64,000 nucleotides of DNA from Sphaerosporella brunnea (taxonomy: Eukaryota; Ascomycota; Pezizomycetes; Pezizales; Pyronemataceae): NCBI GenBank assembly GCA_008704415.1, contig VXIS01000015.1, positions 62,001 to 126,000 on the forward strand, written 5' to 3'. The notes beneath the pieces are model-generated. The model made no database searches and was not told the origin of the DNA. It was given only the letters and a program-made list of their open reading frames with translations. Made by a program: the position numbers and the translations under genes. Position 1 is the stretch's first letter; each line of letters opens with the position of its first letter. Below are positions 34,145 to 45,290 of this stretch, piece after piece.

Positions 34145-35875
34145 ATGGACGCGATCAGGGAAGCCATCAACAATGTCTCTCTCTACGAAGTCAAAGCCGC
34201 CGTACGAAAGGCCCAGAATGGTATGGCTGTGCCTGTCGGAAGCTAGAGACCCCTTGAGCTTGTCGCTGACCCCGTCAAATAGTCGTGATGAACTACACTG
34301 AGATGGAAGCGAAGGTACGCTTACAACCTTCTCCGAGGTCAAGAGGCTGGGTGATTGATGTTTCTCAGGTTCGGGAAGCGACGAATAACGAGCCATGGGG
34401 AGCTTCCTCCACGCTGATGAACGAGATCGCGAGCGGAACCTACAACTAGTGAGTTGCATCTCGCTCTTCCCCGCTCAAGGTGATGATAATTAACCGGCGC
34501 ATAGCCAGCTTCTGAACGAGATCATGCCCATGATCTACAAGCGCTTCACTGAGAAGTCCGCCGAGGAATGGCGGCAGATCTACAAGGTCTGCTCTCTTAT
34601 CTCTCTCTCCCTCCCCTTCGCAACTCACCCCGGCCACAGGCTCTCCAACTCCTCGAATTCCTGATCAAGAACGGTGCCGAGCAAGTAATCGATGATGCGC
34701 GCTCGCACCTGTCCACGATCAAGATGCTGCGACAATTCTACTACATCGACAACGCGGGCAAAGACCAAGGCGTGAATGTCCGCAACCGGGCCAAGGAGTT
34801 GGCAGAGCTTCTCTCGGACGTGGACCGGATCCGGGCAGAACGCAAAAAAGCGCGACAAACCAAGAACAAATACATCGGCGTAGAAGGCGGCTTATCAGGC
34901 GGCTTCTCGAACACTCCCGGATCCCGCAGCAGCATAGGAAGGTTCGGCGGCTTCGGCAGCGACACAGCAGACTTCGGCGGTTACAATGGCGGTGGCGTTT
35001 ACGGCGATGGCGGCGGCTTCGGCGGCCGTTCTGCTAGTGGCTTCCACGATGATGGCGCTTCCGGATACCACTCGCGCTCCGACTCCCGGAGCCAATATGA
35101 GGAATACGACGAAGGCGACGACCGACGTCCTGCTCCCACGCCTCGCCGCACTCCTGCGGCCGCCGCGAAACCACCGCCACCAAAGAAGAAGGCGCTAGAA
35201 CCGGATCTCCTCGGTGGCTTCGATGATCCCATTTCTTCCGCCCCCGTCGCCCCCGTCGCCGCCGCCAACACCACTTCCGCCGGCGACGACGACGACTTCG
35301 ACGATTTCCAGTCGGCCCCCACTCCCGGGCCGGTGTCCCCTCCTCTCACAAGCTCGGCTTCAGGCATAAGTCTCGTACAGCCGAAGCCCGTGTCCACAAC
35401 CGACCACAAATCGATGTCTTCGCTCGTCGGGCTGACCACGCCGGCAATCACACCCTCAATAACTGGCGTGCCCAGCAACAGCACCTTTAACAGCAGCAGC
35501 ACCTTCGCCCCCCTGGCTCCATCCAACAGCACCTACGCCCCCATGGCACCAAACTACTTCACGTCGATCCCGATGACAGCAAACACGACGGGCGGCTCCA
35601 GCGCCTCGGGCAAAACTCCCGTCACCACCTCCACCGCAGCAGCACCGAAAAAACCATCCAACGACGCCTTCGGCAACATCTGGTCCCAGGCCAGCATGGG
35701 CGTTAGAAAAAGTACCACCCCGACCACCGCCTCCCAAAAGACCCCTAGTCTGCAGGATATGGCCAAGGAGAAGGCTACCGCGGGGATTTGGGGCACGGGG
35801 GCTGCGTCAACCCCTGCTTCGTCGAATACCGGCGTGCAGAAGGTGGGTGGCGGGCTGGAGGACTTGTTGGGTTGA
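34145..35875 (+). CDS. Epsin-like ENTH-domain clathrin adaptor (Ent3/Ent5 type)
   Basis: Binds phosphoinositide membranes and clathrin at the trans-Golgi network and endosomes, by analogy with Ent3/Ent5 and epsinR. Five exons join in frame: 34145-34220, 34283-34314, 34369-34448, 34505-34586 and 34640-35875, giving 501 residues. The ENTH domain occupies about residues 1-150 (VREATNNEPWGASSTLMNEI, MIYKRFTEKSAEEWRQIYKA, ALQLLEFLIKNGAEQVIDD). The long C-terminal tail is disordered, Gly-, Ser- and Pro-rich, with acidic-phenylalanine sequences DDDDFDDFQSA and GGFDDPI resembling adaptor-ear ligands, and ends EDLLG. Introns of about 50-60 bases have GT-AG ends. The Ent3-like tail supports TGN rather than plasma-membrane epsin; no UIM or NPF motif was noticed. 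Confidence 0.92.
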
Positions 35876-36026
35876 CGCTGAGGCGCTGAGGTACATGGAT
35901 TGGTGATGAGGAGAGTGGGAGGGGTAATTGTTGATGCGATGTGATGCAGGTAAAACGGTGTTTTGTTTGTCCATTCATTCATTCATCCTTAGGAGTCTAG
36001 TAGTAGGCTTCCTTTCCTTGTAGTTA

Positions 36027-36028
<2 letters not shown>

Positions 36029-36077
<49 letters not shown>
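36029..36077. repeat. Poly(T) tract, 49 bases
   Basis: Uninterrupted T run about 150 bases 3' of the ENTH gene, one of the two longest homopolymers in the window. Confidence 0.9.
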
Positions 36078-36079
<2 letters not shown>

Positions 36080-36844
36080 GTACCTGCTTGTTTTTGTTTG
36101 TTCTTTTTTTTCACTGTACGATTCGACTTTTTGAGCGTTTGGCTGGCAGCTGGGCGAGGTGAGAGTGCATGATGAAAATATATGGCTCGTTCTCTACACT
36201 GTGAGCTATGGGGAGTTTGTTTGCTGCGCGGCGGTGTGATGTGAATGATTCATTTACTCGACGGCAACTGCCTATTAGCACAAGAGCGCAAAAACGCCGG
36301 AACCGTGATCTTGAGAACATCAAAAGGCGGTCGAAAGCAATGGCAAACAGAGGAAAGGGGAGAGAGAAAAAAAAAACAAAAAAACAGCTGAGGGTGCGAC
36401 ACGGCGGCGACAAGAGGGAGGAGGAGACGTGCATACTACCTCAAGGTAAGAAAAGAGCAGTTTTCGATTGATGGTTGCTGTCGATAATACTCGTAGAGTA
36501 GGTCGCGGCGTCGACTGCACACTTGCTGAGGCCGACTTCGCGCCGTCAGATCTTTGTTTGCACGGGAAAATTACAATTGGGTGTCTGAAATTGCACCAGT
36601 GAGAGTCGAAAACCCCCCCTCGAGGTTTAGGTTTTTGCACTTTTGTGCTAATAGGCTGCCGTCTGCTCGGAAGAAACGAAACGTGCTGTGCTGTGCTGGA
36701 CGAACAACTGTCAAAATAAACGGCATAACTTGTCGCTATTTGCACAATGAGCCCAGACCATATACCTAGTCCAAATCACAACGAAAACCACACAACCACA
36801 CCAACGCATCCAGCATCGCCATGATCACCATATCATCTCATTAT

Positions 36845-37099
36845 TCAACCACTACTAACTGGGGGAATAACAGCGACCTCATCGCCCTTCTTCAATACCA
36901 CCCCCTCATCTCCCATCTCCACATACTCCAAATTAACCGTCACCATGCTGCCCTTCAACACCTTTTCCCCAATGCCGGGGTACCGCTCTTCCAGAGCTTC
37001 AACCAAGCGCTTCAGCGACATCGGCGCGGAGAATGTGTCGGCGGCCTTTTTGGTGAAGGATTCGGCGGGGCCGAAGTACAGTAATCTAAATGTGTCCAT
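36845..37099 (-). CDS. MOCS2A: Molybdopterin synthase small subunit (MoaD / MOCS2A type)
   Basis: Ubiquitin-fold sulfur carrier that delivers thiocarboxylate sulfur to precursor Z in molybdenum-cofactor synthesis, paired with the large MoaE/MOCS2B subunit in the cytosol. Single exon, 84 residues, the usual MoaD length. The beta-grasp pattern is visible: LLYFGPAESF at the N-terminus, LVEALEERYPGI in the helix, VTVNLEYVEMGDEG and the C-terminal GDEVAVIPPVSSG. The carrier must end in glycine. Here the last two residues are Ser-Gly rather than the double Gly of bacterial MoaD; the terminal glycine needed for adenylation is present. No large-subunit gene is nearby. Confidence 0.88.
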   Translation of the reverse strand: MDTFRLLYFGPAESFTKKAADTFSAPMSLKRLVEALEERYPGIGEKVLKGSMVTVNLEYVEMGDEGVVLKKGDEVAVIPPVSSG

Positions 37100-38066
37100 T
37101 TTGTCGTGGTTGGCAAAGGACTGGTGATCTGAGTTTGTGAGCTAAGTTTCAATGAGGGCAGGGAATATTTTGAGGAGAAAGGGAAGGGAGAAGAGAGGTG
37201 TATCAGAGATAGAACAATAGCATATGTTCAGCACCGACACCCCCTGCGGGGGGTCCTGGGAACAGGTCTCGTGATTTATTCATCATGCAAAGAACCTCTC
37301 TCTCTCCCTGCACCTTCCATTCCATGCATCTATCCGTACGTACCTTATGATAGCAATCTTTATTCCGCGTAACAATGATATAAATCCTATCTCAACCGAA
37401 TGTCAGCTTGTGCAAGGTGGAAACTATGCTCGAGGTAGTGCTGTGGGGAAGTAAAAAAAAACGCAAACGCAGCAAGGAAGTAAAAGGGTTTGGATCAGAC
37501 GGCCGTTCTTAAAGAAGTTGTCCGCAGCAAAGTGCTAGGAAAGCCATGCATGTTGGTAGGGTAGTCATCATCGCAAATAAAACACCATGCGCGCGCCAAA
37601 ACACAACGAAAACTCGGGGGAGATATTTACCTTATTCCAAAGCGAGACACGAGCCGTCACTGCCCGGCGATCAGCTCGTGTCTCATAGTAGTTGTCGTCA
37701 AAGCATCACCCCCGACAAAGGGAGGCTGCTAGTTGTTGCAAAGAATAGGAGGAAAGAAAAGGCATAATGAGAGTAGATCTCATACCTATATTGTGTGTTG
37801 TGGTGGTGGTGATGAAGAAGAAAGAAGAGAGAGAAAGAAAGTTGCGGGTCGAGGTCGTTCAAGTTGCGGCTAAAAGTTTTCCACGCGGGCTAGGGTTTGT
37901 TTGCGGCCAAAGTTGGCTTGGCGGTTAGGTCCCCGAGAAGGAAAATGAAAGGAAGCTTTAATTTGAAGGCTGTAAAGAGTTTGAATACGATGGGTCATGT
38001 GTAAGTTTAGGTGAGAGGTAAATGTGTAAATTTCTTAATTGTATAATGTGCGTCAGTACTTGAAAT
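37100..38066. other. Intergenic region without supported genes
   Basis: Nothing gene-like. A purine-rich section lies at about 37800-37845. Confidence 0.5.
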
Positions 38067-38273
38067 AACAATGATTGGGACACCCCTTAGTTACCCTACC
38101 TGACAACGCCCTGACAACAATGTCAAATCACCAATAACAATGTAAAGGCTCAAATGAAAGCTTATAACCTATAGAATCGAACCGAAGGCTCTATGAAAGG
38201 AAATAACAAGGAAAGTAAAGCGACTCAATTTTGGCAGGGTGCAGCCGGGTAACTAAGTGCCCCGATGATTGTT
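38067..38273. mobile_element. Putative inverted-repeat element, about 207 bp
   Basis: The left end (aacaatgattgggacaccc then cttagttaccc) and the inverted right end (aacaatcatcggggca then cttagttaccc) pair over about 30 bases with a 3-base gap and a few mismatches. There is no coding frame between them. The exact ends and a target duplication could not be fixed, so the class is open. Confidence 0.5.
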
Positions 38274-38693
38274 GTGTCAACTACTACTTCGGGCATCACT
38301 CGAAACTGCAAACACCATCCAAACGAAAAGTCTGTATATAAATACCCACAAATATCGCCGTCATAACGCCTAAAACTTTTCCCTCCTCATCCACCTATAT
38401 CTACAAGCGGTCAATCCTCATGAAATCGTCCCAAAGAGCCCAAAAAGAAATCGCAAGACCGGAATCCATCTAGAAGCACACAAAAGCCACACATACAGAG
38501 TCGGAAAGAAAAGAAAGAAAATGTCTCTATAGAAAGCAAAACACAGATGCGCCGAAGTACCATGCACCAGCCGTAACCTCTTCCCAGAGCTGAGCTCTAA
38601 AAAAAACCCCGCAGATGTCTTGCCCAACAAAAGAAACGGAAGATCAACACAAAGAAAAACACCTCCAATGATCGTAGCGGACTATTAACCCTC

Positions 38694-39542
38694 CTAGAGC
38701 TTTGGTTCACGGCCTTTGATCTTGGGCACCTTCGCAGACTGCGAGTTGGGAGAGCTCACATTGTTGGTGGAAGGTTTGCCGATGATCTTGATGTCCATGC
38801 AAGAAGTGTACCACTCTACATGATCCGGAGCGTCGTTGCCGAGTTTCCCGGAGAAGTCCCAGACCCAGTAGACGGTGTAAACCGAATCAGGGGCGACTGT
38901 CTCGGGGATCTTGAACGTACTCTTGCACGGACCGGGAGGCACACCTCCATTGGCTGCAACACGCTCCTTCGAGATTTCCGATGGGTTGACTTCGACGCAA
39001 ACACCATCATCGAAAGGAGCGGTGGAAAGCAGAGCGCCCTCGCTGCTATTACCGTCCTTCCAGGCCAATATGTCCTTGAGGGTGGCTTTCCCATTGGGAT
39101 TAGTGGTGCCGAACCAGTAAGTCATTCCTGACTTGGCGGTTGGGGAAGCAGGCAACGAGATGTGACCGTTCTCTGTGTAAGTTCCTTGGACGAAGTCACC
39201 GGCAGACGCATTCAGCTGCGGGTACTCGGGCATCCCAATCTGGTTGACGACCTGCTGAAAATCGGCGCAGACAGGCTGGTTCAAGTCCAGGAGGCGGTAG
39301 CTGGCCGTCGCATCGATGTGACCCTTGTAATTGCGGATGAAGCCTTGGTGATTGATGGTCGTCATCGCAGTGCTCGAAGTGCCTCCGACTACCGTGAGCA
39401 AGTCAATCTGTTGCTGTCAGTAATGAGGACATAGTCAGTATAGGAGGTAACCAACCCAGCTGTGTCCGGAAGCACCTGTCAGAAAGACAAGGCCGAGGAA
39501 GAATCCAAAAGCTTGGGTAAATGTGAAAACGGGAAATCGCAT
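38694..39542 (-). CDS. Secreted DUF7492-like protein with N-terminal histidine
   Basis: Predicted secreted protein of 266 residues from two exons, 39542-39456 and 39407-38694, with GTTGGT donor and CAG acceptor. Residues 1-26 form a signal peptide (FTFTQAFGFFLGLVFLTGASG); cleavage after ASG would leave HSWIDLL as the mature N-terminus. Later landmarks are NHQGFIRNYKGHID, VCADFQQV, SGMTYWFGTTNP, VYWVWDFSGK and HVEWYTSCMDIKI near the C-terminus. This pattern fits, from memory, fungal secreted proteins with a DUF7492 domain. An exposed N-terminal His is also a hallmark of copper-dependent lytic polysaccharide monooxygenases, so a copper-binding role is conceivable but unproven. The start at 39542 is chosen because it places the hydrophobic segment at the N-terminus; an upstream in-frame Met at 39683 would bury it. 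Confidence 0.75.
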
Positions 39543-41448
39543 CGTGTATGTAGCCGAAGTAGCAAGGATATATTTGAGAGATATGATGGGTAGAGGCAGG
39601 TAGTTTTTCGGCCTTGACTGGTCTAGATAGGCTTTATTGAAATGCAAGTCGATAAAAGTAGATTCTGAAATCGTTGTCAACAATATATAAAAAAACGGAC
39701 TTTCACTGAGGATGGAAAGCCAAAAGACATCGAGAGTAGCGGGAACTCACCTAAAGGGTTTGTAGACGTGGTAGACTGTCAAGAAGAAAGAAGATGTCGA
39801 GACGATGGGGGGTTACTAGATGAATAGTTGTGGGGGATAGCGGTATATGAAGGGTAGATGGCAAAGCAAAGGTCAAATATAAAAGCAGGAGTTCCAGCCT
39901 CAATAGAAAAGAGATAGATGGATGATGATGCGGTTGAAATTGAATGGGAACTGCCAGTATTCAGATACGCAGAAATGGTAGCGGGGTGGAGTGGGGGTGG
40001 GGTGGAAGGTGGGAGTACTTATTCAATGTGCTCGTCCGCTGTCCGCTTCACGACAGCACCAGCCGTCCGTCTTTCTGGCTGGGCTTGCCGGATTGAACGC
40101 CATGGGGACCAGCACTTGAGTTCTGCTGCGCTGTCCACAGCTAGCTGCGAAACATTGAATTCGTTTCACAGAGAATAGCAGCCTTCCTGGCGTCCGCGTC
40201 TATCAAGACTCCCCATTGAAGAGGGCGGGGCGCCGGTAGGGCTTTGGGGAAGACATTTCACGCAGCATATTGATGAACAGAATAGAAGCTCGCCGGTCTC
40301 GGATCGGTAGTCACTAGCCACAAGTCTGGAGAACTCCACTGGTGGGGGGCGTGTACCGAGACGTCGAGGCAGATATTTTTGTGGCACTGATCGCCTGTGC
40401 GTTCCCGCAGCACCACATGTTCGAAACCGCGAAACTGCTCCCTCCAGCCACAGCAGCACCGTTTCATCGTTTCCCCTCTCCCGTCTCTGCGTTGAAACTC
40501 GGAGAATTCTCAATTCGTGGCCGCCATTCGTCTGCGGTTTCTGCACGCGCCACAAATCAAAACACCTTCTCTCAGCCACCCCAGGGATTGATGTTTCACA
40601 GACCCACCCGCCTCATGCGCGGCGTTTAAGGGTAAATTTGGATCGCGGAACACACAAGTCTCGCACGGCTCTTGAGCACACGAGCCAGTCGCTGCGCAGG
40701 ATCCGGTCAAGCTTTTCCCTTGGGAAGCGGTTTCGAGTAGATGAGGCCGATCTCGAGCAGATCGGTTTCCCTCGCTGCCGACTGGTCGGTACTTGCAAGC
40801 GCTGGTTTATTTTTCGCTCGCTTGAGGGCGTCATCGTCATCGCTGCTGCAAGCGGCTGCACGCGTCGATCATCCTCCCTCCCCTCCAGAACAGTTCCTTC
40901 AACTGGGGTGTCGTCTTCGTTTTGGCCATATAGAGACTGCGTGTCTCTCTCTATATCCGTACACGGCCCGGCCGCGTGCAGCCCCCACATATGCGCAAGT
41001 TTGAGCTGTGCCGCAGATCGGATCTGATGCGCGTCATTTCTTTCCGTGCCCTGTGACGATGTGGCGTGCATAACAGCCACCGAGTGATGGTGACATACTC
41101 TATATACTACATATACGCTTAAATATCGGCACGGAACTCATATATACTTCATACTAAGTAGTCGCGCGCGCATACCTCATGCTCTAAGGTGTCTATAGTA
41201 CTACTCAACTTGTCACCTTTTCCTGTGACAGATGAGGCTTGAAAGCGCCTTTTAATCTCAATGCCTGCCTTCGCCGGCATCACAAAGCACCAGATTCAAT
41301 CATACTGTGCAACCTGAGGGCACACAAGAAATCATGTGAATGCGTCCCCTTGGGTGTGTGGAGATACGTGCCGCTCACTCAAAGTTACCTATGCAGACTC
41401 TCACCATAGTAATCCCGAAACAAACCAGTCGTTGTTGATGTACTAGTA
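39543..41448. other. Intergenic region without supported genes
   Basis: Overlapping ORFs of 60-155 residues occur on both strands around 40.2-41.1 kb, none recognised. They overlap each other in antisense and I do not call them genes. Confidence 0.45.
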
Positions 41449-41926
41449 CAGTCACTGGACAAAAAGAATAGGATATTTGCGCTTTCACCGCCAAAGTACT
41501 CCTGTTGAGACCTCTATCTAACCACCGCCACGCAATTTATAAATTTGCTCCGCCATGCAAAACGCTAAATAACTATCTTGAATCTTCATTTCTGGTGGCA
41601 GATTAAGAAAAAAATGTGTTGGTGTTGCGTGACGAGCTGGCAGAGTGTGCAAAGGCCGTTGTCAAGTCACTTTTTGTATGGGGCCCCATACAAAATCGCC
41701 TTCCGAAAAGCTCTCAACACCGCCTCCCAGCTCATAGCACCTCCAATTTTGCTCTCTCTTTTTCAAATTCTTCGGAAATTGAATTTCATGTGTTTTTCTA
41801 CTTTCCTGGCCAGCGGTCAATTTTTTGGACCAAATGGTGATTTTTGGTAAGGTGGTGAAAAGTGAGTGATTTAGCTGTAAAACTAGGAAAACTGCGACTT
41901 ATCCCATTCTTTTTGTCCTAGTACTG
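41449..41926. mobile_element. Tc1/mariner-like MITE, 478 bp, with TA duplication
   Basis: The left terminus cagtcactggacaaaaagaa and the inverted right terminus cagtactaggacaaaaagaa match over about 28 bases with few differences. TA flanks both sides (41447-41448 and 41927-41928). An internal palindrome, ggggccccatac, lies near 41681. No transposase frame is present; a 90-residue ORF inside is unrecognised. CAGT ends with TA duplication fit Tc1-like elements. Confidence 0.8.
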
Positions 41927-43672
41927 TAAGTATTTATGCAGACTCGATTCTTCCAGAAACAATGACAACTCCAAGTTATAACGTTGAGTGGTGTTCCACC
42001 AGAAGTTTTCCAGCAAATCCTCAAGTACTACCTGCCTGTCGACGGATCTGGACAGTCTTTCTCGCGCAAACACCCCATCGTCGAACAGCAGCTTCAGCAG
42101 ATTCAGCAGCTCTGCAACGCCCTGGTTAAGAAGATGCTTGTCTTTCAATCTTCCAATCGTAGTCCGAACGCATGTAGTGAGATTCTACTAAGGGTATTTA
42201 TGTCGCACCGAGAAGCTAAGCAAGGAAATGCTTTCCTTCCAGAGAGAATGCAGCAGTTATCCAGAGGAACGTGACGCCTTCGCTCCCTGGGGGGAACCGG
42301 TTCAAAAGCCTGACGCAACTTCCATACGGTGCTACAAATTATTCCACTTGCGGCAGGGAATGTGAAGCTTTTACAGTAGAGAGGCTCGCAAAGACTGGTG
42401 GATGCCGTTTCGTGGCACACACTCTTTCGCGGTACGCTGGGAGCTAGGTAGGATATCGAAATGACAAAGCCGAACAAAGAGGGAGCGAGAAAGCGCGGCC
42501 GAACGCATCGTAACGGCTACTCGGCATTGCCGAAGCAATCCTCATAATGTCAATGCTACCTGGATTGAAACAGACGATATCCGTGGGAAAAAATACCAGC
42601 CGGCTTTGCGCTGCCGTAAAGAAAACATATACCGATGAGACGGTCCTTCCACTTTGCTTATACAACCCCCCACAGTATTCCTTAGGGTATACATTACAAC
42701 ACTAAAAGTGACCGGACAGATAGTGCATAACACTTACGAAACCACCTGACACCAAATGATAATATCTAGTATGCCATAGTGTGTGCAGAGCGCGAAGGAA
42801 GGCGTAATTGATTTCTTCTTAGTGATTCATGGTTACAAACCCTGGGGAGTCTCCGTACAGCGTGCTAGTGTACATAGAGACGCTCAGCGGAGCTTCCGTA
42901 CATAACCAAACATTACGAGGTCGAGTGACATCGTGTGTTTCACCGGTGTTGAGTTCTTCAATCAGCTATATCTCCTCCACGAGCACTTTTTTTTTTCGGG
43001 CTTTGGAAATCGTCACATCTCGGGGTCGCTTTTTTGCGCGGAGTTTACTGGTGGTGTTATCTGTTTTGGAGGTTGAGGGAGGCGGGTGCACGCCTCGATG
43101 GTGATGATGGTGATGATAGAAGAGATCATCTCCGCTGGGGAGTCGGACGCTTGCACATGTGCGGAGAGTCAGAGGTACACCGTTAAAACTCATATAATGA
43201 ACCAAAAGCTGATGGGTCATGCACTAAGCATCACCCATTATTGCTAAGGTAGATGTTTGCTTTCTAGGACCTAGAGTACTGCGTGCACATAGTCCCCTCG
43301 TCCAGCAGACCATTCTGCTGGTTTATGAGATGTACTCCATAGTATTTGATCTTTTGCCGCAATTACATATCGTGGAAATTTGTGAGCCCCAGGCCGCCGA
43401 ATCATTTTTTTCTGCGTCACTTAGTCGAGCCTTTGCCCTGCGCCCCAAGCTGTCATTGCATAGATAGCTCATCAACTGAACATATAAGTGTTCCGGGTGA
43501 GCGCCGAGGCAAAGATTCAAAACGGGCTGGGCAATTGTTATTTTTTTTCGCTGCGTTCAAATGTTTGACCACCCACAGAGCGAGATTGCCTACGTTCTGG
43601 GCATTTTGATCTTTTTCTTGGGTTTTTTGGACCCACAATTGAAGAGGACGTTCGTCTCGAGCTCCCCTCTAC
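41927..43672. other. Intergenic region; one dispersed repeat copy
   Basis: No gene supported. ORFs at about 41984-42740 overlap on both strands without recognisable motifs. A copy of the dispersed repeat seen at 395 and 723 lies at about 42921-43085. Confidence 0.45.
42921..43085 (+). repeat. Third copy of the dispersed repeat seen at 0.4-0.9 kb
   Basis: Begins tcgagtgacatcgtgtgttt. It shares a gttgagttcttcaatcagct-type segment with the 395 copy and the tactggtggtgttatctgtt, ggaggttgagggag region with the 723 copy. Confidence 0.5.
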
Positions 43673-43980
43673 CAGTGTTCCTAATAGCCGGCCCGGCTGT
43701 GCGGGCGGGCTGCCAAAAGGCAACAGCCCGGCTGTCTCAAATCACGACGGGCTGCCGGGCTGCCAAGCACTTTCGACTGAGGTGAACTTGTCATGCAACC
43801 ATCAGTTTGACCTAGTTACGTCGTAAACTGAAGAAACTGAAGAGTGTTTCTGTGTAGCTGTTGCTCCATTCCCCAGAGCGCATCCGCTGGAAGCCCGCCA
43901 GCCAGCCCGACGTGGGCCGCAGCCCAACCCGCCCGTCTTTTCGTTCAGCCCGACGGGCGGGCTGGTTATTAGGAACACTG
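43673..43980. mobile_element. Non-autonomous hAT-like element (MITE), 308 bp
   Basis: Inverted termini are identical over 14 bases, cagtgttcctaata, followed by GC-rich subterminal sequence built of gcccg/cgggc units. The flanks form an 8-base duplication with one mismatch: ccctctac at 43665-43672 and ccgtctac at 43981-43988. CAGTG ends and an 8-bp duplication indicate the hAT superfamily. No coding frame inside. The termini differ from those of the 5.4 kb hAT element, so it is a separate family. Confidence 0.82.
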
Positions 43981-45290
43981 CCGTCTACATACTATACTGG
44001 ACTAGTAGCTCCCCAAGCACTGTGGCTACCATCTCATGTGCGTGGTCACAACTCCAAACGAACGATCGTGAAGCCGGAGGTTTGCTCCGAGAGATGTCAG
44101 CTGAAGATATATCTCAATTCCAAAGAGCAGGTGAATTCAACGACGTTGCAAACGCACTCGAATGCAGGCATCGTGATCAGGTTAACGTTAAGAGGCGTTT
44201 GCCTTTGAACGCCAGCTTCCTCGAGCAGAAGAGCGATATCGATGGGCCAATTGTTCAGATAAACAAATCATGAGCTTGTCAAACGAGGAGTTGTGCCACC
44301 GAGCGAAATGCCCAGGTGAGCGAGTCCATGGAATATCTTCTATGAGTCCTGAGTTTGTGCATTTCGTTTTTTTTTTTCAATGATCTCCCGCAGGAACATC
44401 TGCAAACAAAGTCGATGAGGTAAAACAAGCTTTCTGCCAATCGAACCCCTGACGAATGACTATTCCTGTTCTCCCTCCCAGCCAAGTGCGACGTGTTGAT
44501 CACGGTCATGACCCGTCGAGGGATCTCCAGCAAAGATAGAGCACTTGCTTGATCGCCAGATCCTTCGCCTTACGTCAGCCAAGCCGCGAGTGCTATGTCA
44601 TGTCGCAAGCCTTCTTGCTTCCTTTGGTTCAACGAGGCTGATAGGTGTAGGTATCGATGCTCATCATTGTTTGTTTCATCTCGGCATCAAGACAGGACTC
44701 GATGATCCCTCCATCATGCCACTGCCATCGGCGGCTTCATCCTATGCGCGACACACCCATCCAAGCTCTCTCTCTCTGCTCAGCTCCTGTGCGCTTATTG
44801 GACCAGACTCAGCAGCTTCCCCGCAGATGCGACTGACTGACGTGGTCAGACAACCACCGACCGCAGCGCTCTAATGTGCTTTGGGGCTGTCCCGAAACAG
44901 CCTATCGAATGACGCCGCTCCCTTGACGGAAAAAAGATACTTGTGCAAAGCCTGCGGATTCCACGCAAACGGCAAGTATTCCACTTTTCTACATACATAC
45001 AACCGGCGCTCGGAAAAGAAAGTGACCAGAGTGCCCCATCACATCCCAGCAGGTACACACCATCTTCCTGCGGGATCACCACCAGTCGGAAGGCCCTGGA
45101 AATTCGAAGAGTGTTTTATTGGATGCTTAGCTGCTGCCGTGCATCGTCGTGGCGATTTTTACCGCCGGCTCCGCCAGTTTTCGTCTTGCATCTTTTTTCA
45201 CACACCTCCTCCTCCACCCATCCTCTCAGCAAATAAGTAAGCTGCTTCGAAAAAAAAGGCACACGGACGATCCGAAAGCTTTACCGCGTT
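43981..45290. other. Intergenic region upstream of DUF7514 gene
   Basis: No supported gene. It may contain the true first exon and promoter of the DUF7514 gene, which I could not locate. Confidence 0.4.

Noticed and set aside
40166..41080. Overlapping 60-155 codon ORFs on both strands
   Set aside because: No recognisable motifs, mutual antisense overlap and no splice-supported extension.
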